NCBI GenBank assembly: GCA_963776735.1 | Contig: CAVZNV010000020.1 | Coordinates: 43,983 to 107,982, forward strand | Source of the DNA: PALSA-612 sp963776735 | Lineage (GTDB): Bacteria; Actinomycetota; Thermoleophilia; Gaiellales; Gaiellaceae | Length of the DNA: 64,000 nt | Direction of reading: 5' to 3' | Shown: positions 55,772 to 64,000 of the stretch, in pieces | Layout of the letters: each line of letters begins with the position of its first letter | Numbering within the stretch: the first letter of the stretch is position 1 | Position numbers and translations under genes: made by a program | Notes under the pieces: generated by a model | The model's database searches: none | Seen by the model: only the letters and a program-made list of their open reading frames with translations | Told to the model about the DNA's origin: nothing

Positions 55772-57964
55772 CTACGGCCCGAGTACCTTCTTCGCCACGT
55801 TGGCCGTGCCCTGGAGGCGGATGTCCCGCGACGACGAGCCGACGAGGATCCGGTACGTCCCGCCGGGCACGACCCAGCCGTGCTTGCCCGTGTCCCAGAT
55901 CGCGAACGCGCGCGGGTCGAGAGTCAGCGTGACGGTCTGCGACTGGCCGGGCTGGAGGAAGACCTTCTGGAACGCCTTCAGCTGCTGCGGCGGCTCGCCC
56001 GCGGAGGCCGGGTCGCCGAGGTAGAGCTGCGCGACCTCGGCGCCCGCCCGGCTGCCCGTGTTCTTCAGCGTGAACGAGACGGTGGCCGTGTCCGCCCCGC
56101 CGTTCGCCTTCACGGACAGCGCGCTGTAGCCGAACGTCGTGTACGAGAGGCCGTAGCCGAACGGGAACAGCGGCGCGATGTTCTTCGCGTCGTACCAGCG
56201 GTAACCCACGTCGAGCCCTTCCGAGTAGACGGCGTGGCCGTTCACCCCCGGGTACTGCTGGGCGGTCTGCGTCGGGAGGTCGCCCTGCGCCTTCGGGAAG
56301 GTCTCCGGCAGCTTTCCGGACGGGTTCACGTCGCCGAAGAGGAGCGCGGCGATCGCGTTGCCGTCCTCCTGGCCCGGGTACCACGCCTGGAGGATCCCCT
56401 TGACCTGGTCGACCCACGGCATCAGCACCGGGCCGCCCGTGTTCAGGACGACGACCGTGTTCGGATTGGCGGCGGCGACCGACTCGATCAGCTTGTCCTG
56501 GTCGATCGGCAGCGTCTCGCAACCCGCGAGCGTGCAGATCGTGTCGGTGTCCTGGAGGTTCGCGCGGTCGGTGCCTTCCGAGTCCTCCTGGCCGACGAAG
56601 ACGACGGCGACGTCCGAGACGGTGGCGGCCGCGACCGCGTCCACGGTCGACGAACCGTCCGCGTACACGACCGTGTCGCCGTTCCCGAGCGCGCGCTGAG
56701 TGATCCCCTGCACCGGACTGACGACGTCCTGCTTGCCGCCCGCCTCCGGGATGTGCGAGCTGCCGGCGCCGTTGTAGTAGTTCTGCACCGCCGGCCCGGC
56801 CGGCTGGCCGACGACGGCGATCTTCTTCCCCTGGCCGGTCAGCGGCAGGACTGCGCCCGAGTTCTTCAGCAGCACGGTGCCGTCCTCGGCGACCTGGCGG
56901 GCGAGCGTGATGTCCTCGGGCCGCTCGACGTCCGCCGCGTAGGCGTTCGGCTCCGCCGCGGGCGGGTCGTCGAAGACGCCGATCCGGAACATCGTGCGCA
57001 GGATGCGGAGCACCATGTCGTCGAGCCGCGCCTCCGGCACCTGGCCGTCCTGGACCGCGGTCTTGAGCGCGGAGCCGAAGTAGGTCGACTGGTACATCTC
57101 CATGTCGAGCCCGGCGTTCGCGGCCGGCGCGGTCGAGTGGGTCGCGCCCCAGTCGGACATGACGAAGCCGGTGAAGCCGAACTCGCTCTTGAGGATGCTC
57201 GTCAGCAGCGTCGGCTGCTCGCACGAGTAGATCGAGTTCACCTCGTTGTAGGCGCACATCACCGAGCCGACCTGGCCCTGCTTCACCGCCGTCTCGAACG
57301 GCTGCAGCTCGAGCTCGTGCAGGGTGCGCTCGTCGACGTCCTCGGAGATCGTCTGGCGGTTCGTCTCCTGGCTGTTCTCCGCGTAGTGCTTGACCGTGGC
57401 GATCACGTGCTCGCCCTGGATGCCCTGGATCACGGCCGCGCCGACCTGGCCGGAGAGGTACGGGTCCTCGCCGAACGCCTCGAAGTTGCGGCCGTTCATC
57501 GGGACGCGGGCGAGGTTGACGTCCGGCGCCAGCATCACGTCGATGCCCTTGTGCCACGACTCCCAGCCGACTGCGTCGCCGAGGCGGCGGTCGAGCGACG
57601 GATCCCAGCTCGACGCCTGCGCGATCGGCGCCGGGAACGCCGTCGTGTCCGTCTGGCCGTCCCCCACTCCCTGCCCGGCGTCGTTCAGGTACAGGTCGGG
57701 GATGCAGAGCGTGGCGTTGCCGGGCACGCGGCCGGCCACGCCGTACTCGGTGAGGATCTGGCCGTCGCCGTGGACCATCGCGATCTTGTCGTCGAGCGTC
57801 ATCGCGGCGAGAAGCATCTGCGCGCGCTGGTCCGGCGTTTTCGACGTGTCCATCCACGGGCAGGCGGCCGATGCTCGCGCAGTCGCGGAAGCACCGAGTG
57901 CGGCAGCGATCCCGCAGACGGCGAGGAGGACGAGGGCTGACGTGACGAGGGTGCGGCGGTGCAT
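55772..57964 (-). CDS. Secreted glycoside hydrolase family 3 (beta-glucosidase-like)
   Basis: 730 residues with a signal peptide (LVTSALVLLAVCGIAAALGA). The GH3 N-domain has KHYAENSQETNRQTISEDVD and the nucleophile aspartate in GFVMSDWGATHST. The alpha/beta C-domain has VLLKNSGAVLPLTGQGKKIA and VVLNTGGPVLMPW. A fibronectin-III-like domain follows (VSFTLKNTGSRAGAEVAQLY) and the end is SRDIRLQGTANVAKKVLGP. It should release terminal beta-linked glucose or xylose from oligosaccharides outside the cell. Confidence 0.93.
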   Translation of the reverse strand: MHRRTLVTSALVLLAVCGIAAALGASATARASAACPWMDTSKTPDQRAQMLLAAMTLDDKIAMVHGDGQILTEYGVAGRVPGNATLCIPDLYLNDAGQGVGDGQTDTTAFPAPIAQASSWDPSLDRRLGDAVGWESWHKGIDVMLAPDVNLARVPMNGRNFEAFGEDPYLSGQVGAAVIQGIQGEHVIATVKHYAENSQETNRQTISEDVDERTLHELELQPFETAVKQGQVGSVMCAYNEVNSIYSCEQPTLLTSILKSEFGFTGFVMSDWGATHSTAPAANAGLDMEMYQSTYFGSALKTAVQDGQVPEARLDDMVLRILRTMFRIGVFDDPPAAEPNAYAADVERPEDITLARQVAEDGTVLLKNSGAVLPLTGQGKKIAVVGQPAGPAVQNYYNGAGSSHIPEAGGKQDVVSPVQGITQRALGNGDTVVYADGSSTVDAVAAATVSDVAVVFVGQEDSEGTDRANLQDTDTICTLAGCETLPIDQDKLIESVAAANPNTVVVLNTGGPVLMPWVDQVKGILQAWYPGQEDGNAIAALLFGDVNPSGKLPETFPKAQGDLPTQTAQQYPGVNGHAVYSEGLDVGYRWYDAKNIAPLFPFGYGLSYTTFGYSALSVKANGGADTATVSFTLKNTGSRAGAEVAQLYLGDPASAGEPPQQLKAFQKVFLQPGQSQTVTLTLDPRAFAIWDTGKHGWVVPGGTYRILVGSSSRDIRLQGTANVAKKVLGP

Positions 57965-58040
57965 GAGAGCTCCTTGGTCGGGTGTACCGGCTCACCGTTG
58001 AAGACCGCGAAGCGTGCGTTTTCTTGCAGAGCGAACTACG

Positions 58041-58970
58041 ATGCGCGCCGTGGACGCGGTGATCAGCGCCCGTGGTCTGCACAAGAGCTACGGCGCGGTG
58101 GAAGCTGTGGCAGGCATCGATCTCCAGGTCGAGAAGGCCGAGATCTTTGCGTTCCTCGGGCCGAACGGGGCCGGCAAGACCACGACCGTCGAGATCCTCG
58201 AGGGTTTCCGCGGCCGCACGAGCGGCGAGGTCACCGTGCTCGGCGAGGATCCCGCGAAGGCCGGCGCCGCGTGGCGCGACCGGATCGGGGTCGTGCTTCA
58301 GGAGTCGGCGGCCGAGCCTGGTCTGACCGTCCGCGAATGCCTCGACCTCTACGCGGGCTACTACTCGAAGCCGCGCGGGATCATGGAGACGCTGGCGCTG
58401 ACCGGGCTCGAGGACAGGGCCGACGTCCGCGGTGAGCAGCTCTCTGGCGGTCAACGGCGGCGCCTCGACGTCGCGCTCGCCCTGATCGGCGATCCGGAGC
58501 TGATCTTCCTCGACGAGCCGACGACCGGCTTCGACCCGTCCGCACGCCGGCAGGCGTGGGACGTCGTCCACGGGCTGCGCGACCTGGGCAAGACGGTCTT
58601 CCTGACGACCCACTACATGGACGAGGCGGAGAACCTCGCCGACCGGATCGCCGTCATCGCGCAGGGGAGGATCGTCGCGGAGGGCACGCCGGGCTCGCTC
58701 GGCGGCCGCGACCGCATGGCCGCGACGATCCGCTTCACGCTCCCGGAGGGCACAGCGCTTGGCGAGCTCCCCGACGGCCTGGCGAGGCTCGCCGACCCGG
58801 CGTCCGACGGGCGCGTGACGCTCCGTACCCAGGCGCCGCTCGTCGCGCTCCGCGACCTGGCCGACTGGGGGCTCGCCCGCGGCCTCGAGCTACCGGACAT
58901 CGAGGTACGGCGGCCGACGCTCGAGGACGTCTACCTCGAGCTGACGGCGGCGCAAGAGGTGCCGACGTGA
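58041..58970 (+). CDS. ABC-2 type exporter ATPase
   Basis: 309 residues from ATG 58041 (a GTG at 58014 in frame is less likely). Walker A LGPNGAGKTTTVEILEGF, Q-loop VVLQESAAEPGLTVRE, signature LSGGQRRRLDVALALIG, Walker B LIFLDEPTTGFDPSAR and switch TTHYMDEAENLADR. The C-terminal 80 residues are an accessory domain like that of drug exporters (DrrA type). It pairs with the permease whose GTG overlaps its stop. Confidence 0.94.
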   Translation: MRAVDAVISARGLHKSYGAVEAVAGIDLQVEKAEIFAFLGPNGAGKTTTVEILEGFRGRTSGEVTVLGEDPAKAGAAWRDRIGVVLQESAAEPGLTVRECLDLYAGYYSKPRGIMETLALTGLEDRADVRGEQLSGGQRRRLDVALALIGDPELIFLDEPTTGFDPSARRQAWDVVHGLRDLGKTVFLTTHYMDEAENLADRIAVIAQGRIVAEGTPGSLGGRDRMAATIRFTLPEGTALGELPDGLARLADPASDGRVTLRTQAPLVALRDLADWGLARGLELPDIEVRRPTLEDVYLELTAAQEVPT

Positions 58971-59746
58971 CCCACGGCGTCCGGCTCGTCTTGCACCAGG
59001 CGCGCTACGACCTGCTCAGCTTCCTGCGCAACCGGCAGGCGCGCTTCTTCACGCTGATCCTGCCGCTGCTCTTCCTCGTCATCTTCGTCAGCGTCTTCGG
59101 CAACCACCGCGTCGGCCCGCAGCACGTGAAGGCGTCGACGTACTACGTGCCGGGCCTGTCGGCGCTCGCGATCATCGCCGCCTCGTTCGTGAACCTCGTC
59201 ATCTCGCTGACGGCGGCGCGCGAGGCGGGCGTGCTCAAGCGCCGCCGTGCGACGCCGATGCCGGCCTGGGCGCTGATCGCTGCGCGGACGCTGACGGCGA
59301 TGGCGATCTCGCTCGTCGTCATGACGGTGCTGCTGCTGGTCGGCCGCTTCGCCTACGGAGTGCGGCTGCCCAGCTCGACCATCCCCGGCGTGCTGCTGAC
59401 GGCGGTGGTCGGCTCGGCGACGTTCTGCGTCCTCGGCTACGCGATCACGACCGTGATCGGCTCGGAGGACGCGGCCCAGCCGATGGTGCAGGCGATCATG
59501 CTGCCGCTCTACTTCATCTCCGGCGTCTTCATCCCGAACGTGAACCTGCCGGCGTGGCTCCAGGACGTGGCCAAGGTCTTCCCGGTGCAGCACCTCTCGG
59601 ACGGGCTCCACAAGGCGTTCGACCCCGCGACGCACGGGACGGGCATCGTCTGGAGCGACCTCGGCGTGCTCGCGCTCTGGGCCGCGGCCGGGCTCCTGAT
59701 CGCGCTCACCCGCTTCGCCTGGACACCCCACGCATCGCGGGCCTAG
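58967..59746 (+). CDS. ABC-2 type exporter permease
   Basis: 259 residues from GTG. Six hydrophobic segments: FFTLILPLLFLVIFVSVFGN, GLSALAIIAASFVNLVISLT, MAISLVVMTVLLLVGRFAYG, VLLTAVVGSATFCVLGYAIT, IMLPLYFISGVFIPNVNLPA and GVLALWAAAGLLIALTRFAW. EAGVLKRRRATPMPAW is the coupling segment typical of ABC-2 permeases. Substrate is unknown; drug or lipid export is usual. Confidence 0.93.
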   Translation: MTHGVRLVLHQARYDLLSFLRNRQARFFTLILPLLFLVIFVSVFGNHRVGPQHVKASTYYVPGLSALAIIAASFVNLVISLTAAREAGVLKRRRATPMPAWALIAARTLTAMAISLVVMTVLLLVGRFAYGVRLPSSTIPGVLLTAVVGSATFCVLGYAITTVIGSEDAAQPMVQAIMLPLYFISGVFIPNVNLPAWLQDVAKVFPVQHLSDGLHKAFDPATHGTGIVWSDLGVLALWAAAGLLIALTRFAWTPHASRA

Positions 59747-60309
59747 CTCTTGTACGGATAGAAGCCTTTCTTGTCACCGGCGTCCCAGGCCTCTCGCAGG
59801 CCGGGCGTCGCCAGCTCCCAGTCGGGCCGGATGGCCTGCGTGACCTCGCGCAGGTCGCGGCGCAGGTCCTCGGCCGACGGCCGGCCCCAGAACCAGTAGC
59901 CGTTGTAGACGCTGTGGATCACCAGCCCCGGCCTGAGAACGAACGTGTACGGGATCATGGGGTCGTGGTGCGGGTCGGTGTACTCCTGGATGTCGAGGTC
60001 CTTCTGGATCTTCCGACCGGCGTCCGAGAGGAACGTCCACTGCGCCCCGACCGAGGCCCGGAACTCGTTGACCTCCAGGATGTTGTCGGTCGAGATGGTG
60101 ACGATCTGCGTGTACGCCACGGCGATCTTCGGGTACAGGGCCGCGAGTTCGAGGTGCTGCTGATGGTCCTTGGGGCAGAACTGCCCGCGCGAGAGCACGA
60201 GGATCATCGGGTCGCGTCCCTGCAGCTCGCTGAGCGTGCGCCGCGTCTTCGTGTGGTCGGTCAGCTCGTAGTCGGGGAAGACGGCGCCGGGAACGATGTC
60301 TGCGCGCAT
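59743..60309 (-). CDS. Peroxiredoxin-like (AhpC/TSA-type) redoxin
   Basis: 188 residues from ATG 60309. Thioredoxin fold start VFPDYELTDHTKTRRTLSEL. The motif LVLSRGQFCPKDHQQHLEL has one cysteine in the CxxC/peroxidatic position, with no second cysteine in the usual partner site. FLSDAGRKIQKDLDIQEY follows. It may be a single-cysteine peroxidase or an alkyl hydroperoxide reductase relative. The cysteine codon is TGC, so it is not a selenoprotein. Confidence 0.85.
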   Translation of the reverse strand: MRADIVPGAVFPDYELTDHTKTRRTLSELQGRDPMILVLSRGQFCPKDHQQHLELAALYPKIAVAYTQIVTISTDNILEVNEFRASVGAQWTFLSDAGRKIQKDLDIQEYTDPHHDPMIPYTFVLRPGLVIHSVYNGYWFWGRPSAEDLRRDLREVTQAIRPDWELATPGLREAWDAGDKKGFYPYKS

Positions 60310-60335
60310 GCGTGCTCCTTCGTCGGGGTCGGATC

Positions 60336-61103
60336 GTGAGCTCCGATCCACTCTACGACCGGATCGGCCGCGGCTATTCCCCGATCCGGCGGGCCGACCC
60401 TCGCTTCGCGGCTGCGATCCGGCGGTCACTCGGCGACGCGCGCAGCGTCGTCAACGTCGGCGCCGGGGCGGGCTCGTACGAGCCGCCCGACCTGGACGTG
60501 ACCGCGGTCGAGCCGTCGCCGGTGATGATCGCGCAGCGACCGCCGGGCTCGGCGCCGGTCGTCCAGGCCTTTGCCGAGCAGCTGCCGTTCCCGGACGACT
60601 CGTTCGACGCGGCGATGGCGATCGTCACCATCCACCACTGGCGCGACGTCGACGCAGGGCTCGCCGAGATGCGGCGCGTCGCCCGGCGCCGGGTCGTCGT
60701 GCTCGCGTTCGACTACCGCGTCGGCGCGCAGAGGTGGATCGTCCGCGACTACCTGCCCGAGATGGTGGCCGTGCACAACGCCTCGTACCCGGCGATCGCC
60801 CGTGTTTGCGCCGCGCTGCCCGGAGCGACGGTGGACGTCCTGCCCGCTCCGAACGACTGTACGGATCGCATGTTCGCGACGCTCTGGGCGCGGCCCGAGC
60901 AGCACTTCGATCCGGATGTGCGCGCAGGGACGTCCGCCTGGGACGCCGTGGGGCCTCAGGTGGCCGAGCGCGCCGTCGCCGAGCTGCGCCGTGACCTCGA
61001 GTCCGGCGCGTGGGACGCGCGGCACGGGCGCCTGCGCACGCTCTCGCAACTGGACGTGGGCCTCCGCCTGATCCGCGCCGAACTCGAGTCATGGCCAGGC
61101 TGA
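60336..61103 (+). CDS. Class I SAM-dependent methyltransferase
   Basis: 255 residues from GTG. SAM-binding motif I VVNVGAGAGSYEPPDLDVTA, motif II VEPSPVMIAQRP, and motif IV DDSFDAAMAIVTIHHWRDVD with the post-I acidic residues. Substrate unknown (small-molecule UbiE/Coq5-like group). It overlaps the following reductase gene by 13 bases and is divergent from the redoxin gene. Confidence 0.91.
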   Translation: MSSDPLYDRIGRGYSPIRRADPRFAAAIRRSLGDARSVVNVGAGAGSYEPPDLDVTAVEPSPVMIAQRPPGSAPVVQAFAEQLPFPDDSFDAAMAIVTIHHWRDVDAGLAEMRRVARRRVVVLAFDYRVGAQRWIVRDYLPEMVAVHNASYPAIARVCAALPGATVDVLPAPNDCTDRMFATLWARPEQHFDPDVRAGTSAWDAVGPQVAERAVAELRRDLESGAWDARHGRLRTLSQLDVGLRLIRAELESWPG

Positions 61104-61645
61104 TCTACTCGACGATCACATCGCTCGACGGCCAGGTCGCCGACGCGCTGGGCCGCTTCGACTGGGCGATGCCGGACGAGCAGGTGCATTCCTTCGTCAA
61201 CGAGCTCGAGCGCCCGCTCGGGACGTACCTCTACGGACGGCATATGTACGAGGTGATGCGCGCCTGGGAGTCGTGGCCGGTCGAGCGCGAGTCGTCAGTC
61301 ACGCGCGACTTTGCCGCGATCTGGCGCGCTGCCGACAAGATCGTCTACTCGCGGACGCTCGACTCGGTCTCGACATCGCGCACGCGGCTGGAGCGCGAGT
61401 TCGACCCCGCCGCGGTACGGGAACTCGTGGAATCGGCGGAGCGAGACGTCAGCGTCGGCGGGCCTTCCCTCGCCGCCCACGCGCTGCGGGCGGGACTGGT
61501 GACCGAGCTCCACCAGATCGTCGCGCCCGTGGTCGTCGGAGGCGGGACGCACTGGCTGCCTGCAGACGTGCGCCTCGACCTCGACTTGCTCGAAGAGCGC
61601 CGGTTCGCCAACGGGATGGTCTCGCTCCGCTACCGGGTCGGTTGA
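61091..61645 (+). CDS. Dihydrofolate-reductase-fold (RibD C-terminal-like) reductase
   Basis: 184 residues from ATG inside the methyltransferase end. LIYSTITSLDGQVADALGRF is the family N-terminus; KIVYSRTLDS and the NADPH motif VSVGGPSLAAHALRAGLV follow, with ELHQIVAPVVVGGGTHWLP and FANGMVSLRYRV near the end. Members reduce deazaflavin-like or pterin-like substrates; the exact role is unknown. Confidence 0.92.
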   Translation: MARLIYSTITSLDGQVADALGRFDWAMPDEQVHSFVNELERPLGTYLYGRHMYEVMRAWESWPVERESSVTRDFAAIWRAADKIVYSRTLDSVSTSRTRLEREFDPAAVRELVESAERDVSVGGPSLAAHALRAGLVTELHQIVAPVVVGGGTHWLPADVRLDLDLLEERRFANGMVSLRYRVG

Positions 61646-61711
61646 CTTGTCCCGGCTCGTCTCCAGCGTCAGACTGAGGACGTCCCGGCAGGCAGCTCGA
61701 GAGGAGGTGCC

Positions 61712-61894
61712 GTGCGGAAGGAAGTCCAGACGAAGGCGGGGAGCTGCCCCGACCACGGAGCCGTGCAGGCGACGCGGGAGATCCCCGGCGCCGGCTTTCC
61801 CTTCATCGTCAACGCCGTGCGCCGCTGGCTCGCGAAGCGGCGGCCGTTCCGGTGCCCCGAGTGCGGGACACCGGTGACGACCACAGGGAGCTAG
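61712..61894 (+). CDS. Small zinc-binding protein
   Basis: 60 residues from GTG with GAGAGGAGG upstream. A C-terminal CPECG forms half of a zinc ribbon and an N-terminal CPDHG may complete it. A basic amphipathic segment lies between (FIVNAVRRWLAKRRP). The stop overlaps the convergent CBS-BON gene by 4 bases. Function unknown. Confidence 0.68.
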   Translation: MRKEVQTKAGSCPDHGAVQATREIPGAGFPFIVNAVRRWLAKRRPFRCPECGTPVTTTGS

Positions 61895-62577
61895 CGACCG
61901 GCGGCGTACAGGGACTTCTTCGACGCGTGGTCGGCGCCGTCGAGGTCCCAGGTCAGGCTCGACTCGACCGAGACGACGCCCGGAACCCGCCGCGCGAGCG
62001 ATGCCGCGAGCTCGCCGTCCGACCTCGAGCCGACGTGGCCGGCCAGCCGGACGACTCCGTGCTCCACGCCGACGGTCACCTGCTCAGGCGCGATCCAGAG
62101 CGTGCGCAGGACGACCTCCTCGCGGATCTCGCGCGCGATCTCCTCGTCCGGTCGCACGAACGCGCGCACGAGGTCGGCGCGCGTGACGATCCCGAGCAGC
62201 ACGCCCTCCTCGTCGACGACCGGCAGCCGGTTCACGTGCGCGTCGATCATCTTCCCAGCAGCCTCCGAGACCGGGCGGCCCGGCGCGATCGTGATCGCGG
62301 GCGACGTCATCGCCTCCCCGGCCGTCACCGCGCGGAGCTTGTCGCCGACTTCAACGCCTTCGGAGAACAGGAGCCCGACGAGCCCGTGATGCGGCGGCTG
62401 GACCCCGCGTTCTTTCACGAGGATGTCGGCTTCCGAGACGACGCCGACGACGGCGCCCCCCTCGACGACGGGGACACCCGAGACGCCGAGGTTCGTGAGC
62501 ACCAGCGCGACGTCCTTGAGCGATGTGTCGGGCGCGACCGTGGTCACGTCTCTGGTCATCACGTCTTGCACCTTCAT
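61891..62577 (-). CDS. CBS-domain pair with C-terminal BON domain
   Basis: 228 residues. CBS1 MKVQDVMTRDVTTVAPDTSL to VVEGGAVVGVVSEADIL; CBS2 AGEAMTSPAITIAPGRPVSE to VVDEEGVLLGIVTRADLV; then BON VTVGVEHGVVRLAGHVGSRS. CBS pairs bind adenosyl ligands and BON binds phospholipid or membrane. The combination is common in actinobacteria and may be a stress-signalling protein. RBS and start ATG are clear. Confidence 0.93.
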   Translation of the reverse strand: MKVQDVMTRDVTTVAPDTSLKDVALVLTNLGVSGVPVVEGGAVVGVVSEADILVKERGVQPPHHGLVGLLFSEGVEVGDKLRAVTAGEAMTSPAITIAPGRPVSEAAGKMIDAHVNRLPVVDEEGVLLGIVTRADLVRAFVRPDEEIAREIREEVVLRTLWIAPEQVTVGVEHGVVRLAGHVGSRSDGELAASLARRVPGVVSVESSLTWDLDGADHASKKSLYAAGR

Positions 62578-62721
62578 GGCTCAGTCCTCCGTGTTCGCGT
62601 GCGGCCAGTGTCCGCCTCACACCGGCCGCACGCATCCGTGGCGGAGCCACGCCCGACTGCGGGTTTTCCGCAGGTAGGGAGGCTCCGATGAAACGTGGCT
62701 GAGGTCGCCCGGCCGCGACGG

Positions 62722-62819
62722 ACGTCGAGCTGACTGCGTCCTCAGTCGCGCCCGTACCCTCCGGGTACGAACGCTCCCTGCGTCCTTCCATCAGGACGCC
62801 CATCGCACCCGATCGACGT
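62722..62819 (-). repeat. Structured dispersed repeat, copy 3 (variant)
   Basis: On the minus strand it shares AAGGACGCAGGGAGCGTTCG and TACGGGCGCGACTGAGGACG with copies 1 and 2. The hairpin tip differs (CGTACCC with GGGTACG, a longer stem). The outer stem is different in sequence but still pairs (ACGTCGA with TCGACGT). It lies in the 264-base gap between rtcB and the CBS gene; nothing else is visible there. Confidence 0.75.
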
Positions 62820-62841
62820 GCAACGTCCCACCGGAGCCTCC

Positions 62842-64000
62842 TCAGTCCTTGTACGGATCGACGACGTCGCGGCCGGCCATGGCCACGCCGAGCGGGCGCA
62901 GCGTGTGCTTGACGCGGATCGAGCCGGCGTGTGCCTCGAGCACCTCCGGCAGGCGCTTGTAGGCCTCCGGCGCCTCGTCCGCGCCGCCGCCGATCAGCAC
63001 GATCCCCTGCTCGCGCAGTCGCTCCTGCACCGCCGGCCAGTCGACGAGCCCCGGCTTGACCTGCACCGGCACGCGCGCCTGGCGCAGCTTCGAGCCGTGG
63101 ATCAGGCACGTGCCCGGCCCTTCAGCCGTGTACGCGCAGTCGCGGTGCCCGCACGCCCAGCGCTTGACGCGGCGCACGCGCCCGGCCGCCTGCGAGCGGC
63201 TCATCACGCGGCCGGCGCCGTGGACGGTGGAGTAGAGCGACTCGGCGGCCTTCGGCCCGTCGACGCCTTCCAGGATCACGGACTCGTCGCCCATCGAGCC
63301 GCCGACGAAGCCCTCCTGACCCGGGCGTGCGGGCGTGCAGCCCTTGCGGATCACCCAGTAGTCGCGGCCGAAGTGCTCCTCGCGCCAGGCGAAGTTGTGG
63401 TGGTTGTGCACCTCGTGGGTCGCGTCGGCTCCGAGGATCTCGAGCACCTTCGCGACGACGACGTCGCGTCCGGCGTACGCGTACTCGCCGGCGAGCTCCA
63501 TCGCCGCGACGTAGGACTGACCGAGCTCGGAGTCGATCTCGAACAGCACCGGCGACGAGTCCATCTCGCCGTCGCGCGCCTTCGCCCCGAACGAGAGCCC
63601 CTGCGCGAGCGCGAGGAACCCGGACGCCGTCTTGTGCCCGAAGCCGCGCGATCCGAAGTGGACGCCGACCCAGATCGGCCCTCCTCGTCCTCCATCAGGT
63701 TCACGTAGTGGTTGCCGGCGCCGACGGTGCCGAGCTGCGCCGCCGCCAGGTCGGCAAGCCCCCGCTGCGGCGCGAACTCCGCCGCGCGGATCTGCTCCAG
63801 CACCGGGTGGTCCGCGCGCTCCGCCGCCGGCACGCCCATGCCGAACGACACGCGCCTCGTGATCTCCCGCATGAGGCGCTGGACGCCGCCGAGCGCGTCG
63901 AGGTCGGCGCGGGTCAGCTCCGTGCGCGCGGCCTTGTTGCCGCAGCCGATGTCGTAGCCGACCCCGGACGGGGAGACGTAGCCCTCGTAGGCGATGCCGC
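62842..64000 (-). CDS. rtcB: RNA-splicing ligase RtcB, 5' end beyond the window; frameshifted
   Basis: The visible part begins GIAYEGYVSPSGVGYDIGCG with the metal-binding Asp and Cys, then GTVGAGNHYVNLMEDEEGR. A base is missing after 63676 (expected AGATCCGG, seen AGATCGG). Past it the frame continues WVGVHFGSRGFGHKTASGFL and HEVHNHHNFAWREEHFGRDY with the histidine cluster, then YSTVHGAGRVMSRSQAAGRV with the guanylated histidine. The end is DVVDPYKD. The enzyme joins RNA 2',3'-cyclic phosphate or 3'-phosphate to 5'-OH using GTP. It may lack about 60-80 N-terminal residues here. Confidence 0.93.
   Translation of the reverse strand, partial: RHRLRGLRLPVRGRLRHRLRQQGRAHGADPRRPRRARRRPAPHAGDHEARVVRHGRAGGGARGPPGAGADPRGGVRAAAGACRPGGGAARHRRRRQPLREPDGGRGGPIWVGVHFGSRGFGHKTASGFLALAQGLSFGAKARDGEMDSSPVLFEIDSELGQSYVAAMELAGEYAYAGRDVVVAKVLEILGADATHEVHNHHNFAWREEHFGRDYWVIRKGCTPARPGQEGFVGGSMGDESVILEGVDGPKAAESLYSTVHGAGRVMSRSQAAGRVRRVKRWACGHRDCAYTAEGPGTCLIHGSKLRQARVPVQVKPGLVDWPAVQERLREQGIVLIGGGADEAPEAYKRLPEVLEAHAGSIRVKHTLRPLGVAMAGRDVVDPYKD

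Overview
The window is very GC-rich, densely packed actinobacterial-type DNA with GTG and TTG starts, ATGA/GTGA gene overlaps and third codon positions that are almost all G or C. Together with a CGAAC-N4-GTTCG SOS box, the GlgE/GlgM route of alpha-glucan synthesis and a primary sigma factor with a short N-terminal region, this points to a soil actinobacterium of the Thermoleophilia type (Gaiellales or Solirubrobacterales). That placement is inference from protein character, not from a marker tree. Several core genes are broken by single-base indels, which suggests an assembly with residual errors.

Layout. 1-6 kb: an edge-truncated membrane HD-GYP protein, a LuxR-type regulator, a primary sigma factor and topoisomerase I, all on the minus strand. 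5.4-9.6 kb: a plus-strand run with an acyltransferase, a 5'-3' exonuclease, a histone deacetylase-like hydrolase, a VOC protein and a leucine-rich-repeat protein. 9.6-11.5 kb: RNase P RNA, lexA with its SOS box, tRNA-Leu(GAG) and secG. 11.7-21 kb: aquaporin, a glycosyltransferase, methylmalonyl-CoA mutase, a MoaD-MoaE fusion, a site-2 protease, a LOG-family protein and the selenocysteine genes selA and selB around a VOC gene. 21-28 kb: a nucleotidyltransferase/thymidylate-kinase fusion, a large secreted repeat protein with a metallophosphoesterase domain, and GT2, ATP-grasp and GNAT genes.

28-50 kb is the metabolic centre of the window. A LacI regulator is divergent to malE-malF-malG-amylase-msmK-secreted amylase. 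Next come HtrA, glgB-glgE, malQ, an ECF sigma locus, glgM and glgC. Secreted amylase would cut starch, the ABC transporter would import maltodextrins, the cytosolic GH13 enzyme and MalQ would process them, and GlgC/GlgM/GlgE/GlgB would build a branched intracellular glucan. 50-64 kb: a sigma factor fused to its own anti-sigma and membrane anchor, polytopic and secreted proteins, a GH3 glucosidase, an ABC exporter, small enzymes, a CBS-BON protein and RtcB running off the right edge.

The most unusual signals are not ordinary genes. (1) A structured element of about 100-112 nt occurs three times (10215-10326, 13544-13655, 62722-62819). It has a conserved core between stems that differ in sequence but keep pairing. 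(2) A 23-bp palindrome-like repeat occurs three times: once inside the selA reading frame and twice as direct repeats around an ECF sigma locus, where one copy supplies a stop codon. (3) Three of the five clear frameshifts are the same event, an extra A:T pair in the middle of an expected AGATCT.
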